Assembly: GCA_026874595.1 (NCBI GenBank)
Contig: CM049306.1
Location: 102,127,142 to 102,191,141 of the forward strand
DNA length: 64,000 bases
Reading direction: 5' to 3'
DNA from: Sipunculus nudus
Taxonomy: Eukaryota; Annelida; Sipuncula; Golfingiida; Sipunculidae
This document shows positions 13,975 through 25,380 of this stretch, one piece after another (position 1 is the first letter of the stretch; every line of letters begins with the position of its first letter). A program made the translations under genes and the position numbers. The notes under the pieces were generated by a model that saw nothing but the letters and a program-made list of their open reading frames with translations, did no database searches and was not told the origin of the DNA.

Positions 13975-14439
13975 TATGCACTGAATGACCTACAGTCACC
14001 AAGGTGGACTGCTTGACAATGTAAGGGAATACAACAAGAGCCACCAAAAAAATTCAATAACTAGCCTAATTTTGCAGCTTTTATTTTCAAATTTCAGATT
14101 TTAACAGATTAAATCCTTATGTGTACATGCTGTGAAAATTAAATCCACAGTACTTAGAGGAAAAAAACGTGCCGTGGCCAAAGTTGGGAAAAATTTAAGG
14201 TACCAATTATATATTTTTGCCAATATTTAAAAAAATTTAACAGATTTTGATCTGATTTTTGGTATACAATTAAATTTTGATTAATTAAAGTTGTATTACT
14301 GAAAAAAAGTCCCTACCTTTAACACTTTTGGTCTTCAGTGACCAAATATCTTTCCAGATTTTTTTATAAAGTCCATTATGTTTGGGCCCATAACTTTTTA
14401 AAATGAAACTGGACATTTCTTGGCACCGCATGTGCCAGA
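13975..14439 (+). mobile_element. Interspersed family 1, copy B (5' half)
   Basis: Matches copy A from its CACTGAATGACCTACAGTCACC block through GGGCCCATAACTT and, more weakly, to a TTCTTGGCA..CATGT segment at about 14418-14435. It then abuts the inverted-repeat element at 14440. The 3' half of the same family resumes at about 16153, so this may be one copy split by insertion. About 30 bp is present on both sides, so two separate truncated copies are also possible. Confidence 0.65.
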
Positions 14440-16152
14440 GTATCCCCAGACATAGTAGGCCCCCCCCCCCCCTTTAAGAATAAACCCCCATTTTTAGCAG
14501 CATATACTGACACTTGGCATATTTATTGTTTCTTCCATCTAACAATCCACAATCTTGTTGAAGATGTTGGTCCTGTGACCTTGATCTTTTTAAAGATGTG
14601 TCCTGTGACCTTGACCTTTGACCTCATGACCCCAAAATCAATTTGGGTCTTGCTTTTCCAATGGGACATATGCAAGTCAAGTTTGAAAACTATACATCAA
14701 TAAAGCAGGAATTATCATCCAGAAACTAATATTTTTGGACAGATAGCTCCTGTGACCTTCACCTTTGACCTTGTGACCTCAAAATTGATAGTGTTCTTCC
14801 TCTCTTGGCAGGAGAACTATATGTGCAAGATGAAAGATCTGAGATGAAATGTTTGGCTGAAAATGCATCCACATCTTTTTAAAGATGTGTCCTGTGACCT
14901 TGACCTTTGACCTCATGACCCCAAAATCAATTTTGGTCTTGCTTTTCCAATGGGACATATACAAGTCAAGTTTGAAATCCATACATCAATAAAAGCAGGA
15001 ATTATCATCCAGAAACTACTTTTTGGACAGATGGCTCCTGTGACCTTCACCTTTGACCTTGTGACCTCAAACTGATAGGGGTCTTCCACTCTTGGCAGGT
15101 GAAATATATGTGCAAGATGAAAGATCTGAGATGAATTGTTTGGCTGAAAACGCATCCACAATTTTTCTAAAGAGGTTTCCTGTGACCTTGACCTTTGACC
15201 TTATGACCCAGAAATCAATTTGGGTCTTGCTTTTCCGATCGGTCAAATACAAGTCAAGTTTGAAATCAATACATACAATAAAAGCAGGAATTATCATCCA
15301 GAAACTAATTTTTGGACAGATAGCTCCTGTGGCCTTGACCTTTGACCTTGTGACCCCAAAATTTATATGGATCATCCACTATTGGCAAGTGAGCTATATA
15401 TTCAAGATGGAAGACATGTGATGAAAGTTTGGCTTAAAATGGATCCACAGTATCTTTTAAAATGCCAGTCCAGTGACCTTGACCTTTGACCTCATGACCC
15501 TAGAACCTATAGGGTTCTTACTTTAGTGGTGGGCCATACATAAGTCATGTTTGAAATCCATATGGCTATCAACACTGGAGATATCATAAGAGGTGTGTGA
15601 TTTTCACCATATATGGCAATATTCAAGGTCAAGGCCACTATCATGGGAAAGGTCATGGCCCCAATTTAAATAAACATCATCCCATAACCCATACCTATGT
15701 ATATGCATAATATAAAAGAAATCTGTCCATTAGTTTTTGACTTATAATGCTCACAGTACTGTTAGGTGGCAATTTTGGGGGTATTAAACGGCACGAAAAC
15801 AAGTAAAGAATAATAGGTGGCACCACCAGTTTCTGGAACATGACAACCCAATCCATGATCTTCCATCAACTTGATTTTGGGATAAATCCATGCAAGATTT
15901 CTTGAGATATTTAAGAATTTGTGTGATTTTCCCCAAAATTGGACCTATTCAAGGTCAAGGACACTCTCCTAGTAAAGGTCATGACCTCATTTTAAGTAGA
16001 CGTCGTCCTCTTACCCATATCTATACATATACCATGTTTGGTAAAGTTCCGTGAAATATTTTTTGGGTTATCGCACCAACAAGATTTATATGCGGCGGCG
16101 GCAGCAGGACCGGTATGAAAACATAGTAACCCTTGACTTTGTCTGGGGATAC
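14440..16152. mobile_element. Non-autonomous DNA transposon with 13-bp perfect TIRs
   Basis: The left terminus GTATCCCCAGACA (14440-14452) is the exact reverse complement of the right terminus TGTCTGGGGATAC (16140-16152). The match continues for four more bases with one mismatch. A poly-C tract lies just inside the left end (about 14460-14472). The interior holds a 289-bp tandem repeat and a 3' region (15580-16090) shared with the copy at 23757-24600. No transposase is encoded. The flanking pattern fits insertion at TA, but the target duplication is not certain. Confidence 0.7.
14570..15520. repeat. 289-bp tandem repeat rich in TGACC half-sites
   Basis: TCCTGTGACC-type anchors fall at 14601, 14890, 15178 and 15469, about 289 bp apart. 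Each period carries two clusters of the form TGACCTTGACCTTTGACC or TGACCTTCACCTTTGACC, followed by CATGACC or TGTGACC. Several reading frames of 67-109 residues cross it on both strands; they repeat RSKVKVTG-like peptides and are by-products of the array. Confidence 0.85.
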
Positions 16153-16532
16153 AATAATACTGACTTAATTTCTGGCATGTACATAGGAACTATATAGAGG
16201 AATGTTTATGGTAAATATGAAGAAAACCAGATGAGTGGTTTTGATATTAGGCAGTCCTGAAGTGTAAAAAAAGATTTCTAATAAAAAATTGAGGTTTTTC
16301 CTTAATATCTCGAAGGAAAGAAGTCCTATTAACCCAATTTTTGGCATGGTAGGAGATTTTGGGGACATCTTACTGTATGCAGAATTTCAGAATTGTATGT
16401 CCAATGGTGTCGAAACGTGCCAGTCTTATGGACGGACATCCGGATGGACGGACAGACGGCAAGACAGACGGACGGACGACCGACAATGGACCACGACTAT
16501 AGCTCAGATGACTTATAGTCAGCTGAGCTAAA
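16153..16532 (+). mobile_element. Interspersed family 1, copy C (3' half with intact end)
   Basis: Resumes the family at its TTTCTGGCATGTACATAGG block and runs through a degenerate GGAC microsatellite (about 16430-16480) to the conserved 3' end. GACTATA..TATAGTC and GCTCAG..CTGAGC are interleaved at 16495-16528 and followed by TAAAAA. Confidence 0.8.
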
Positions 16533-16962
16533 AATCAATAACTAGCCTAATTTTCAAGCTTTAATTTTCAATTTTCAGATTTAAATAAATTAAATACTAA
16601 TGTTTACATGCTGTGAAATTTAAATCAATGGTACTTACATGAAAAAAATGTGCCATGGTCAAAGTGGGGTAAAATTTAAGGTACTGTTTTTATTTTTATG
16701 CTAATAACTTAAAAAATTTGCAAAATTCAGATCTAATTTTGGGTAAACAATTGAATCTTAATTAAACATACTTATAAACTTGGAAAAATAGACTCTAGTT
16801 TCAAAATTTTTCATGTTAAGTGAGTAAATATTTTTCCTGATTTTTTACAAAGTCCATTATGTTCAGGCCCATAACTTAAAGAAATTATACTTAACAGACT
16901 TAATTTCTGGCATGTACACAGAAACTAAATAGAGGAATATTTAAGGTAAATATGAGGAAAAA
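16533..16962 (+). mobile_element. Interspersed family 1, copy D (3' truncated)
   Basis: Starts directly after the end of copy C with the AATAACTAGCCTAATTTT block seen in copy B, and runs to AAATATGAGGAAAAACA. It then breaks into sequence resembling the GGGACCYATGGGTCAYG motif also seen at about 20041. Head-to-tail abutment with copy C suggests tandem insertion or duplication. Confidence 0.7.
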
Positions 16963-18150
16963 CAAGGGACCTATGGGTCACGACGCTCAGCTGTTATATA
17001 TGATAAAAAAATATGATTTAGAAATGAGGCACATGCTGGTTTTGTGTGGTAATAAGTATAAGCTGTATTATGAGTTGTTGTTGTTTAGCTTATGTATGAT
17101 TTTGATAGTACCTTTGGAGACAGGGAAGAGGATTGATTTCATTTATTTTATTAACAAATGGAGAACTATTGTCACACAAGATTTTGACTTGGCCATATAA
17201 CTTATAAGCAGAACATATAATATAAGAGTTTAACTAATTATTAAAAAAAATTACAAATATTGTCCCAAATATAATTTTTATAAAAAATAATAAGAGAATC
17301 ATATGATTTTTTAAAATGAAATATAACTGATATGATTATTAAAATAATATTAAAATATATTCATGAATGCATTCATGAATACATTTTGAAAGTATATGCA
17401 CGAGTATTCATATACTTTCATTTTTACCTGAATTCCTATTCTTTATGCAAGAAATTTTATAATGGAGTACATAATCATATTCGTATTTAAATACAATTAC
17501 AAAGTATTCGCACCATGTCTGGTATTTATTCAGTTTCACCAACCAATGATGTTGAGAATCCAGAATATACAAAATTCACACATTTAAATAATGATCATAA
17601 GTACCTGGTTTTATGGCTTTTATTTATATTAAAAAATAAATGTAAAAAATTCATTTTGGACTAATTTCACATCAATGTACACACTAGACACAGTAGGAAT
17701 CTAGATTAATATTATCAACTGGATCTTTGTCTATCATTAATTTCCTTCATATGATCCCTAATGATTAGTAATGAATAATATGATTTACTTCTTTATCATG
17801 AAAATTGAACTGAAAAATGCCATAGGTGACTGCATGGTGTTATTTGGAATATGTGACATTCTACCCATCAATACAAGATTCTTATATCATCAGTAACTGC
17901 AAGTTAATTTCCTGTTATTATAAAACTAACAAATTCCTTTTCTATTTTTCTTTAATTTGTTATTAAAAACCAATAAAAATTTATTAATTTATTGTTTATT
18001 GTTATGTTGTTGGTTAAAACTACTAGATGAGTTGGGTTGGACACCTGGATCAACTGTGGCTGGCCATAAGCTGCCTGGATTCCTGTATGCCTCGCCTCAA
18101 GCGTGCATAATTTGATGAAAGGTCAACAAGGTCAACATACAGGTGACTCA
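16963..18150. other. Very AT-rich non-coding stretch
   Basis: The 82-residue frame starting at 16952 crosses the copy D boundary and is not supported. A direct and inverted TTCATGAAT motif occurs near 17360-17385. Nothing else is identifiable. Confidence 0.5.
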
Positions 18151-18805
18151 AGAGGGGCTGGAGAGAGCCAAATTCTGACAGGGTCTCATAAAAAACATTA
18201 ATAAAAGCTACAATTTTTGGCCAATTTCTTTCAGCTTTCTAAACTAAAAAGCTGATATCCTAATGTGTGCATGATATGAAAATTATATCAACAGTGCTCA
18301 CAGGACACAAACGTGCCATGGTCACAGTTGGGCAAAATTTAAGGTACTAATTTTATATTTATACTAATAACTTATAAAATTTGAAAAAATTCAGAACTAA
18401 TTTTGGGTATTCAATTGAATCTTGATTAAATAATGTTACATCCCTGACAAAAAAATCTCTAGCTTCAGCAATCCCCTTGTTAAGGCAGTAAATATATTTC
18501 TTGATTTTTTTACAAAGTGCATTATGTTTGGGCCCATAACTTAAAACAATTAAGCAATACTGACATCATATCTGGCATGTGCTTAGAGAATGTATAGAAA
18601 AATATATATATTATATATGATTAAAGTCAGGCCAGTGGTTTTGATATTAGGCAGTCTTGAAGTGTAACAATGGGTTTTAAATGGAAAAATTAAGTTTTTC
18701 ATTAATATCTCGAAGGTATTAGGTCCTAGTGACCAAATTCTTGGCATGGTAAGGGATTTTGGAGACAGCTAATTGTATGCCAAATTTTAGGAACTGAGAG
18801 CTGAA
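18150..18805 (+). mobile_element. Interspersed family 1, copy E (diverged, 3' truncated)
   Basis: Carries ACGTGCCATGGTCACAGTTGG, GGGCCCATAACTT, GATATTAGGCAGTCTTGAAG and a diverged GGAGACAGCTAATTGTATGCC. It ends before the GGAC microsatellite. It is more diverged from A, F and G than they are from one another. Confidence 0.65.
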
Positions 18806-18849
18806 GCTGGGGAGCTGAGCTCTTGCAAACTGCATAACACTAGTTGATG

Positions 18850-19627
18850 TAAACAATATGTTACATGGTGCTTGAAAACTTTATTAAAATCTACAGTTTT
18901 TGATCAACTGGTTTCAAATTTTTGGTGTTAACAGTTGAAATGCTAACAAAAACATGCTGTGAAAATTAAATCCACAGTACTTACAGGAAAAAAACGTGCC
19001 ATGGTCAAAGTTGGGCAAAATTTAAGGTACCAATTTTTTATTTTTATTAATATTTTAAAAAATTTAAAAGATTTTCATCTAATTTTGGGTATACAATTTA
19101 ATTTTGATTAATTAAGTTATATTACTGGAAAAAAGGTCGATAGCTTTAACATTTTTTGTGTTAAGTGATCAAATATATTTCCTGATTTTTTACAAAATGC
19201 ATTATGTTTGGGCCCATAACTTTTTTAAATTAAATAATACAGACATAATTTCTGGCATGTACATAGGAACTATATAGAGGAATATTTATGGTAAATATGA
19301 GGAAAAACAGATGAGTGGTTTTGATATTAGGCAGTCCTGAAGTGTGAAAATAGGTTTTTAATAAAAAATTGAGGTTTTTCCTTAATTTCTCAAAGGAACG
19401 AAGTTGCAAAGACCCAGTTTTCGGCCTGGTAGGAGATCTTGGGGACATCTAACATTATGCCAAATTTTGGATTCCTAGGTCTTACGGTTTCAAAACGTGC
19501 CACATCTACGGACGGACGGACAGACGGACGGACGGACGGACGGACGGACGGACGGACGGACAGACGGACGGACGACGGACAATGGACCACGACTATAGCT
19601 CAGATGACTTATAGTCAGCTGAGCTAA
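18850..19627 (+). mobile_element. Interspersed family 1, copy F (best-preserved 3' end)
   Basis: All internal family blocks are present in order. A GGAC microsatellite of about 65 bp (19508-19575) precedes ACAATGGACCACGACTATAG and the interleaved dyads at 19591-19624. The array creates long Thr-Asp-Gly-Arg and Ser-Val-Arg-Pro frames on the two strands, which are not genes. Confidence 0.85.
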
Positions 19628-19898
19628 AAATGAGTGCTTTTGATATTAGGCAGTCCTGAAGTGTGAAAATAGGTTTTTAATAAAAAATTGAGATTTTTCC
19701 TTAATTTCTCAAAGAAATGAAGTCGCAAAGACCCATTTTTCGGCTTGGTAGGAGATCTTGGGGACATCTAACATTATGCTGAATTTTGGATTCCTAGGTT
19801 TCAAAACGTGCCACATCTGCGGACGGACGGACAGACGGACGGACGATGGACAATGGACCACGACTATAGCTCAGATGACTTATAGTCAGCTGAGCTAA
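19628..19898 (+). mobile_element. Interspersed family 1, copy G (3' part only, in tandem with F)
   Basis: Begins inside the family at GATATTAGGCAGTCCTGAAG immediately after the end of copy F. It repeats the rest of the 3' portion, with a short GGAC run at about 19818-19845 and dyads at 19862-19895. It closely resembles F, suggesting a recent tandem duplication of the 3' part. Confidence 0.85.
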
Positions 19899-21660
19899 AA
19901 AAGGGAGGCATTTACCTCCACCCCAAAAAAAAAAGAAAAAAAAAAAAAGAAATTAAAATATTCATTTCATGAGATAATGTATCATTACAACCCTACCAAT
20001 CAGCAAAAGTCTATGTGCCATATCTTGACTGAAATAATAAAGGGACCCATGGGTCATGGCGCTCAGCTGATCGTGATTGGACAATAAATGTTTCTCCACT
20101 GTGATACCATGTCGAGTCGATAAAGCTTATTGGGCTATTATAAAGGAATGTAATGCAATATGTGAGTAAATGATAAATGAAATTACCTGACTGATGGATT
20201 ATCAAAGGAAAATATAGTGTTTTATTTTTTATTTATTTAGGAGGGGTTGAAAATTGTGATATATTTGAGCAAATATGAATGAAATGACAGCAGTAATAAA
20301 CAGTAGTAGAATGATGATAAGGCTATTTGTTGAAGAATCTAAAGTGTATTGAAGTCTGCAAGCTTTCAATTTGACAGATATGATGTTATGATTAACTATG
20401 CTGATAAAGGGGTTAATGAATTTGTGACTGTATGACACAATATCTCTTTAGTCTTGACAAGGTACATTATTGTGATGCCCACTATGTCTACATATTACAC
20501 AATATTGACATAATTTCTGGCATGTACATAGGTACCTATGGACGAAAAGTTATACAAAGTATTAAAATATGAATATATCTGATTCATCTTGTTCTTGTTT
20601 ACTGAGGCTGACTTTGGGATGGGGTTCGGAGAAGGGAAAAGTGAGGGCAGCACGAAGGTGGATGTAGAAATATTCTGTTGTAATGTTTTTCATTTATATA
20701 AAAATATGAGAAGCAAAGAGGAAAGGGGCCCTTCTACCTGGTTATAGTAAAGTTCTAAATATATGATTGCAAACTCTGACAAGACTGTCATGAAGAAAAA
20801 CTGTAAAAGTTTTGAGATACTGTGATGCATATGAAAATTTACAGATGGACAGGCCATTAGACAGAATGGACTAATCCCTTTATTTCACTTTCAAGGGAGT
20901 AATGCATTTAAATTTATATATAAGCCTATATTTTTAGCATATCCACTTTTTCCATTAAGAAGTTTTTATCTGAATCATTTTTTTTTATTTACAAGATTTA
21001 TAAATTGTTAATAAAAAAAACCGAAAATATAAGTAAAAATATTAGAATTGTTGCAAAAGTTCCAATCATTATATATACAGAGTAAAAAAACTGACAATAT
21101 AAGTTAAAATATTAAAATTGTTGCAAAAGTTGCAATCATTATATTTCCAGAGTGTAGCTCATATTGGGTCATATTATGCATACACATATATTTTATTATT
21201 ATAAATCACGAATGTTTAAACTGAATTTAAAAGAAAATAATGCCACAACATGGCATCTACAAGATTATTCCTTGAATCACTATTAAAATGTTTTGCACAT
21301 TGGAGTTTTCAGTACATGCTTAATTTTATTCACCGAAAACATCTTTTCAAAAGTATACACACTGTTGGTTGAATGAGGGACAAACAATATCATTGTGCTA
21401 ATTACTATCCCAGCTTTAATTTATTACTAAAATTAATAGTCAATTTCACACCTGGTGAAGTTTTTACTCTTCTGAAGTAAGAAATTACTTATCTGATGAA
21501 CATCCACACTTTCATAGCAATACACCATTTGTCGACACAATTAAATGTGCACTTTAATCATTGTAACCCTAGTGGTACAATACAAAATCTAAAATGTAGC
21601 ATAGCCTAGAATAAGAATGAATCAAATACAGAAAATAATAACATTCATCTAGTTTATGCA
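19899..21660. other. AT-rich non-coding stretch with a 70-bp duplication
   Basis: Holds an A-rich run (19925-19955), a GGGACCCATGGGTCATGGCG motif at about 20041, and a 70-bp tandem duplication at about 21012-21150 (ATTGTTGCAAAAGTT at 21047 and 21117). No gene is visible. Confidence 0.55.
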
Positions 21661-21666
21661 CCATCA

Positions 21667-22485
21667 GGGGGGGGGGGGGGAGTTCAGGGCAGAGGGGAAG
21701 ACTGCTGGTAGTGGCCAAGCTGAGCCAAGGCAAGCTGCCTGGGGTGGGTAACATAATGCAAGTGAAGGCTGTTCCACTAGGTGGGCTAAATATAAACAAC
21801 ACTTGACATGGTGTATGAAAACTTGAATAAAAGCTACTCTTTCCAATCAATTCCACTGAAATTTCAGATTTTAAAAGATTAAATTTTTATGTATATATGC
21901 TGTGAAATTAAATCAACAGTGCTTACAGGGTAAAAACATGCCATTGCCAAAGTTGGACAAAATTTAAGGTATTGATTTTTTTATTTATGCTAATAACTTG
22001 AAAAAATTGCAAAATTCTGATCTAATTTTGGGTGAATCTTGATTAAATAAAGTTATATTCCTGAAAAAAAGTCTCTTGCTTCAGCAATTCTCATGTATAT
22101 TGTATATTTCCTGATTTTTTAAAAATTGCATTACATTTTGGCCCATAACTTCAAAATAATATCCAACACTGACCTAATTTTTTGTATGTTTATAGAAAAT
22201 GTATAAAAGAATGTGAATACTAAATATGATCAAAAACAGATCAGTGGTTTTGATATTAGGCAGTCCTGAAGTGTAACAATGGCTTTTTATGGAAAACGGA
22301 GGTTTTTCCTTTATATCTCGAAGGAACGAAGTCCTAATGACCCAATTTTTGGTATGGTAGGAGATTTTGCAAAATTTTGGAATCGTAGGTCCAACGGTTT
22401 CAAAACGTGCCCTGTTAACGGACGGACGGACGACGGACAAAGGATCACGACTATAGCTCAGATGACTTATAGTCAGCTGAGCTAA
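21667..22485 (+). mobile_element. Interspersed family 1, copy H
   Basis: Begins at a run of about 14 G and ends with a short GGAC run and intact dyads at 22449-22482. The middle blocks are more diverged than in F or G. A 107-residue minus-strand frame (22174-22497) is read through the element and resembles minus-strand frames of the other copies. It reflects shared repeat sequence, not a protein family. Confidence 0.8.
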
Positions 22486-23589
22486 AAAATGCATCAATTT
22501 AAAAAAACATATGAATAAAAAGGACTAAAAATTATGATCATACTGTAATACTTTCACAGGAAACCACAGTATTCAATTGCTCACACTCGGGTGTATGGGT
22601 CCATGATTATCAGAAATGACATCCATTCCATACCAACTAATCCTTGCTTCTACCCAAGAAGAGCCATCAGATCACTCTTTCTGTCCAATATACATAAAAA
22701 AAAATAAAATTTCATGTGTCATTAATATCTGATATCATTTATATTTCATCATACAATACATTTCTCAGAATATTTATATGTTTTTCCCTTATTATGTTAT
22801 GTTTACATATGAAATTTCAGTGCAACTAGATGTCTAGGAATTGTCTGTTATCACTTTACTTTTTGTTGTACATGTCAAAAGGATAGGAAATAATACTGGG
22901 CTGTGCCCTGTTTTCCAATCATATTTGATGTATTCATGTAAAAGATATCAACTGCTGACACTATTTTGTCTTTTAAATGCCAGATACATGCATTATGTAT
23001 CCACACAGGCAGGTCTTCAGGTGAGAGGGAATAAGCCACCTCAAAGCATCTCACCTGTCGCAATGACTCAGTATGTTAATTAGAAATTACTATATTTATA
23101 GAATACATGAATACCAAAGCGTGACAATGTAATGACATCAGTAGTGATGCAGGGTGGAGTCTGTCAACTCCCATCAGTGGGAGGGAGGTTAGGTTTCATC
23201 TATGTCTGTTTGACTTTAGCTGTCTCTCTGTCTGTTAGTAAGGTAGTAGAAGTGACAGAACCTAAACATGTTGGGTGAGTTTACTGAAATGAGGACAGGA
23301 AGGTATGAAACATGGGAGAACTGATTAAAGTTTATAGATTGCTCTGTATCCATATTATCTACTTAACTTAATGGAATGGTCACCAATGTCAATTCAATAT
23401 CACTGTTTGTGGACTCCATATCACAGTTCACTTAATCATAACTGTATACCAGAGTATTATTGTGTGAACACAACAATGCATAATAATTCCCATAAACTTT
23501 TATATTATATCTATGGGCTTAATAAATATTATTTTTATCTAATTGCAGATACAGTATCACAATTGTGTGCTTGTTAATCTGTGTGCTGA
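22486..23589. other. Non-coding stretch
   Basis: Reading frames of 62-80 residues are present without recognisable domains. No tandem repeat is visible. Confidence 0.45.
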
Positions 23590-23755
23590 TCGTGTACAAC
23601 ATATTGTAAACTTCTTTTGCATGAATCTAGAGCTAAATTGTCAACCTATGAGGGTAGAATTGTAAGCTCTCGTGCTCCAGCTTTGTGGAATAAGTTACCA
23701 GAGTATATTAAATTTGTGACTCAGTAGACAAATTTATTTAAGGGTGTAGACAATT
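23590..23755 (+). pseudogene. 3' fragment of a LINE-type reverse transcriptase ORF
   Basis: One frame reads ..SSRAPALWNKLPEYIKF.. and, after an in-frame stop, TNLFKGVD. The pattern 'aP.LWN.LP..I' followed by a Phe-Lys-x-x-Leu-like tail is common at the C-terminus of non-LTR retrotransposon polymerases (CR1/Jockey-like clades). The stop and short length mark it as a dead remnant. It abuts the poly-C start of the next element. The family assignment rests on a short motif. Confidence 0.5.
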
Positions 23756-23756
23756 C

Positions 23757-24600
23757 ATCCCCCCCCCCTTTAAGAATAGGCCCCCCATCTTCAGCAACAA
23801 TTAATATCAGACCACACTCACAGAAAAGGTCACTCTCATGGAAAAAGTCATGATCCCAATTTCAATATACATCATCCCCTAACCCGTGTCTATGTATATG
23901 CATAATATGAAAGAAATCTGTCCATTAGTTTTTGACTTATAATGCTCACAGTACTGTTAAGTGGCAATGATGGGGTATTAAACGGCACTAAAACAAGTAA
24001 AAGAATAACAGGTGGCGCTACCAGTTTCCGGTACATGACAACACTATCCAAGATCTACGATCAAGTTGATTTTTGGACCAATTCATGCACCTTTATTGAG
24101 ATATTAATGATTGTGTGTAATTTTAACCATATATGGCAATATTCAAGGTCAAGGCCACTCTAATAGGAAAGGTCATGACCCCAATTTATATATACATCAT
24201 CCCATAACCCATGTCTATGTATATGCATAATATGAAAGAAATCTGTCAGATAGTTTTTGACTTATAATGCTCACAGTACTGTCAAGTAGCAATTTTGGGG
24301 GTATTAAACGGCACGAAAACAAGTAAAGAATTATAGGTGGCGCCACCAGTTTCTGGAACATGACAACTCTATCCATGATCTTCCATCAACTTGATTTTGG
24401 GATCAATCCATGCAAGATTTCTTGAGATATTAAAGAATGTGTGATTTTCCCCAAAATTGGACCTATTCAAGGTCAAGGACACTCTCCTAGTCAAGGTCAT
24501 GACCTCATTTTATATAGGCGTCATCCTCTCACCCATATCTATACCTAGTTTGGTAAAGATCTGTGAAATATTTTTTGAGTTATATGCGGCGGGGGATACA
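23757..24600. mobile_element. Second copy of the 14440 element, internally rearranged
   Basis: Shares with 14440-16152 the poly-C/CTTTAAGAATA start, the TATTAAACGGCACGAAAACA block, the GGTGGCGCCACC palindrome region and the terminal GGGGATACAAT. The left TIR is missing. An internal stretch is duplicated with a 325-bp offset (TAATGCTCACAGTACTG near 23939 and 24264). The 289-bp tandem repeat is absent. Confidence 0.7.
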
Positions 24601-25380
24601 ATTATTATTATTATACAGGTGGATGTGTTTCAATGAAATTTTGTGGAAAGGTCGGCTATTTTGGTTCAGTTTTGAAGAAAACAAGCATCATGTACCTGAT
24701 GTTTCATTTTGATATTCCATAGTGTTATCAACATGTTGACAGTGCAATGGGACAGAAATCTGAGAGATCAGGTCGACATCAAAATTAGTCTGATTCAGTC
24801 TGGTAAAGAAGCTATGTTAAAGCCATTTCACTCAAGCCAACCTGAACTCAATAAAGATATGATAATTCCAAGTGGTGTGACTGGAACCAATGAATAGACA
24901 GCATGTTACCTCTAATTTTGAGGATACTCCAAGTCTAACAGTAAAAATAACTGGAAGAAAGCCAATATACCTGATATTTAAATTTGTCTGGTGAAAAAAC
25001 CAGGTCCCTATTTAATACTGATGTCTGTACTTTGATGTATTTTGTTTCGAAACTGACAGGACATGTGATACATGAATACTTGAGTCAATGTTGTACAACA
25101 AAGACGTTCATGACATATAACTAATTATTAGTGGCTTTCTTTTTCCTTGAAATACTGTGATCCTTGACTTACATAATGGTTTGCTTTTTATCCTTTTGTT
25201 AAATCATTCCTTGAAAGCACTTCATAAATGATTCTGTAAAAAATCAATTTAACCATATTGGATTCATGTATCCACAATACAAGCTGGGGATATTTATATG
25301 ACTTTAGCAGCAGTGTAAATTTTCAGAATTTCACTTAATTTTTTTTTCAGCTGGTAAACAATTAGAGCAATTCATCCATT
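24601..25380. other. Non-coding stretch
   Basis: No gene, repeat or regulatory motif that I can support. Confidence 0.45.

Noticed and set aside
14779-15421. Overlapping frames with RSKVKVTG peptides on both strands
   Set aside because: They are read from the 289-bp tandem repeat and recur with it, and are not bounded by gene signals.
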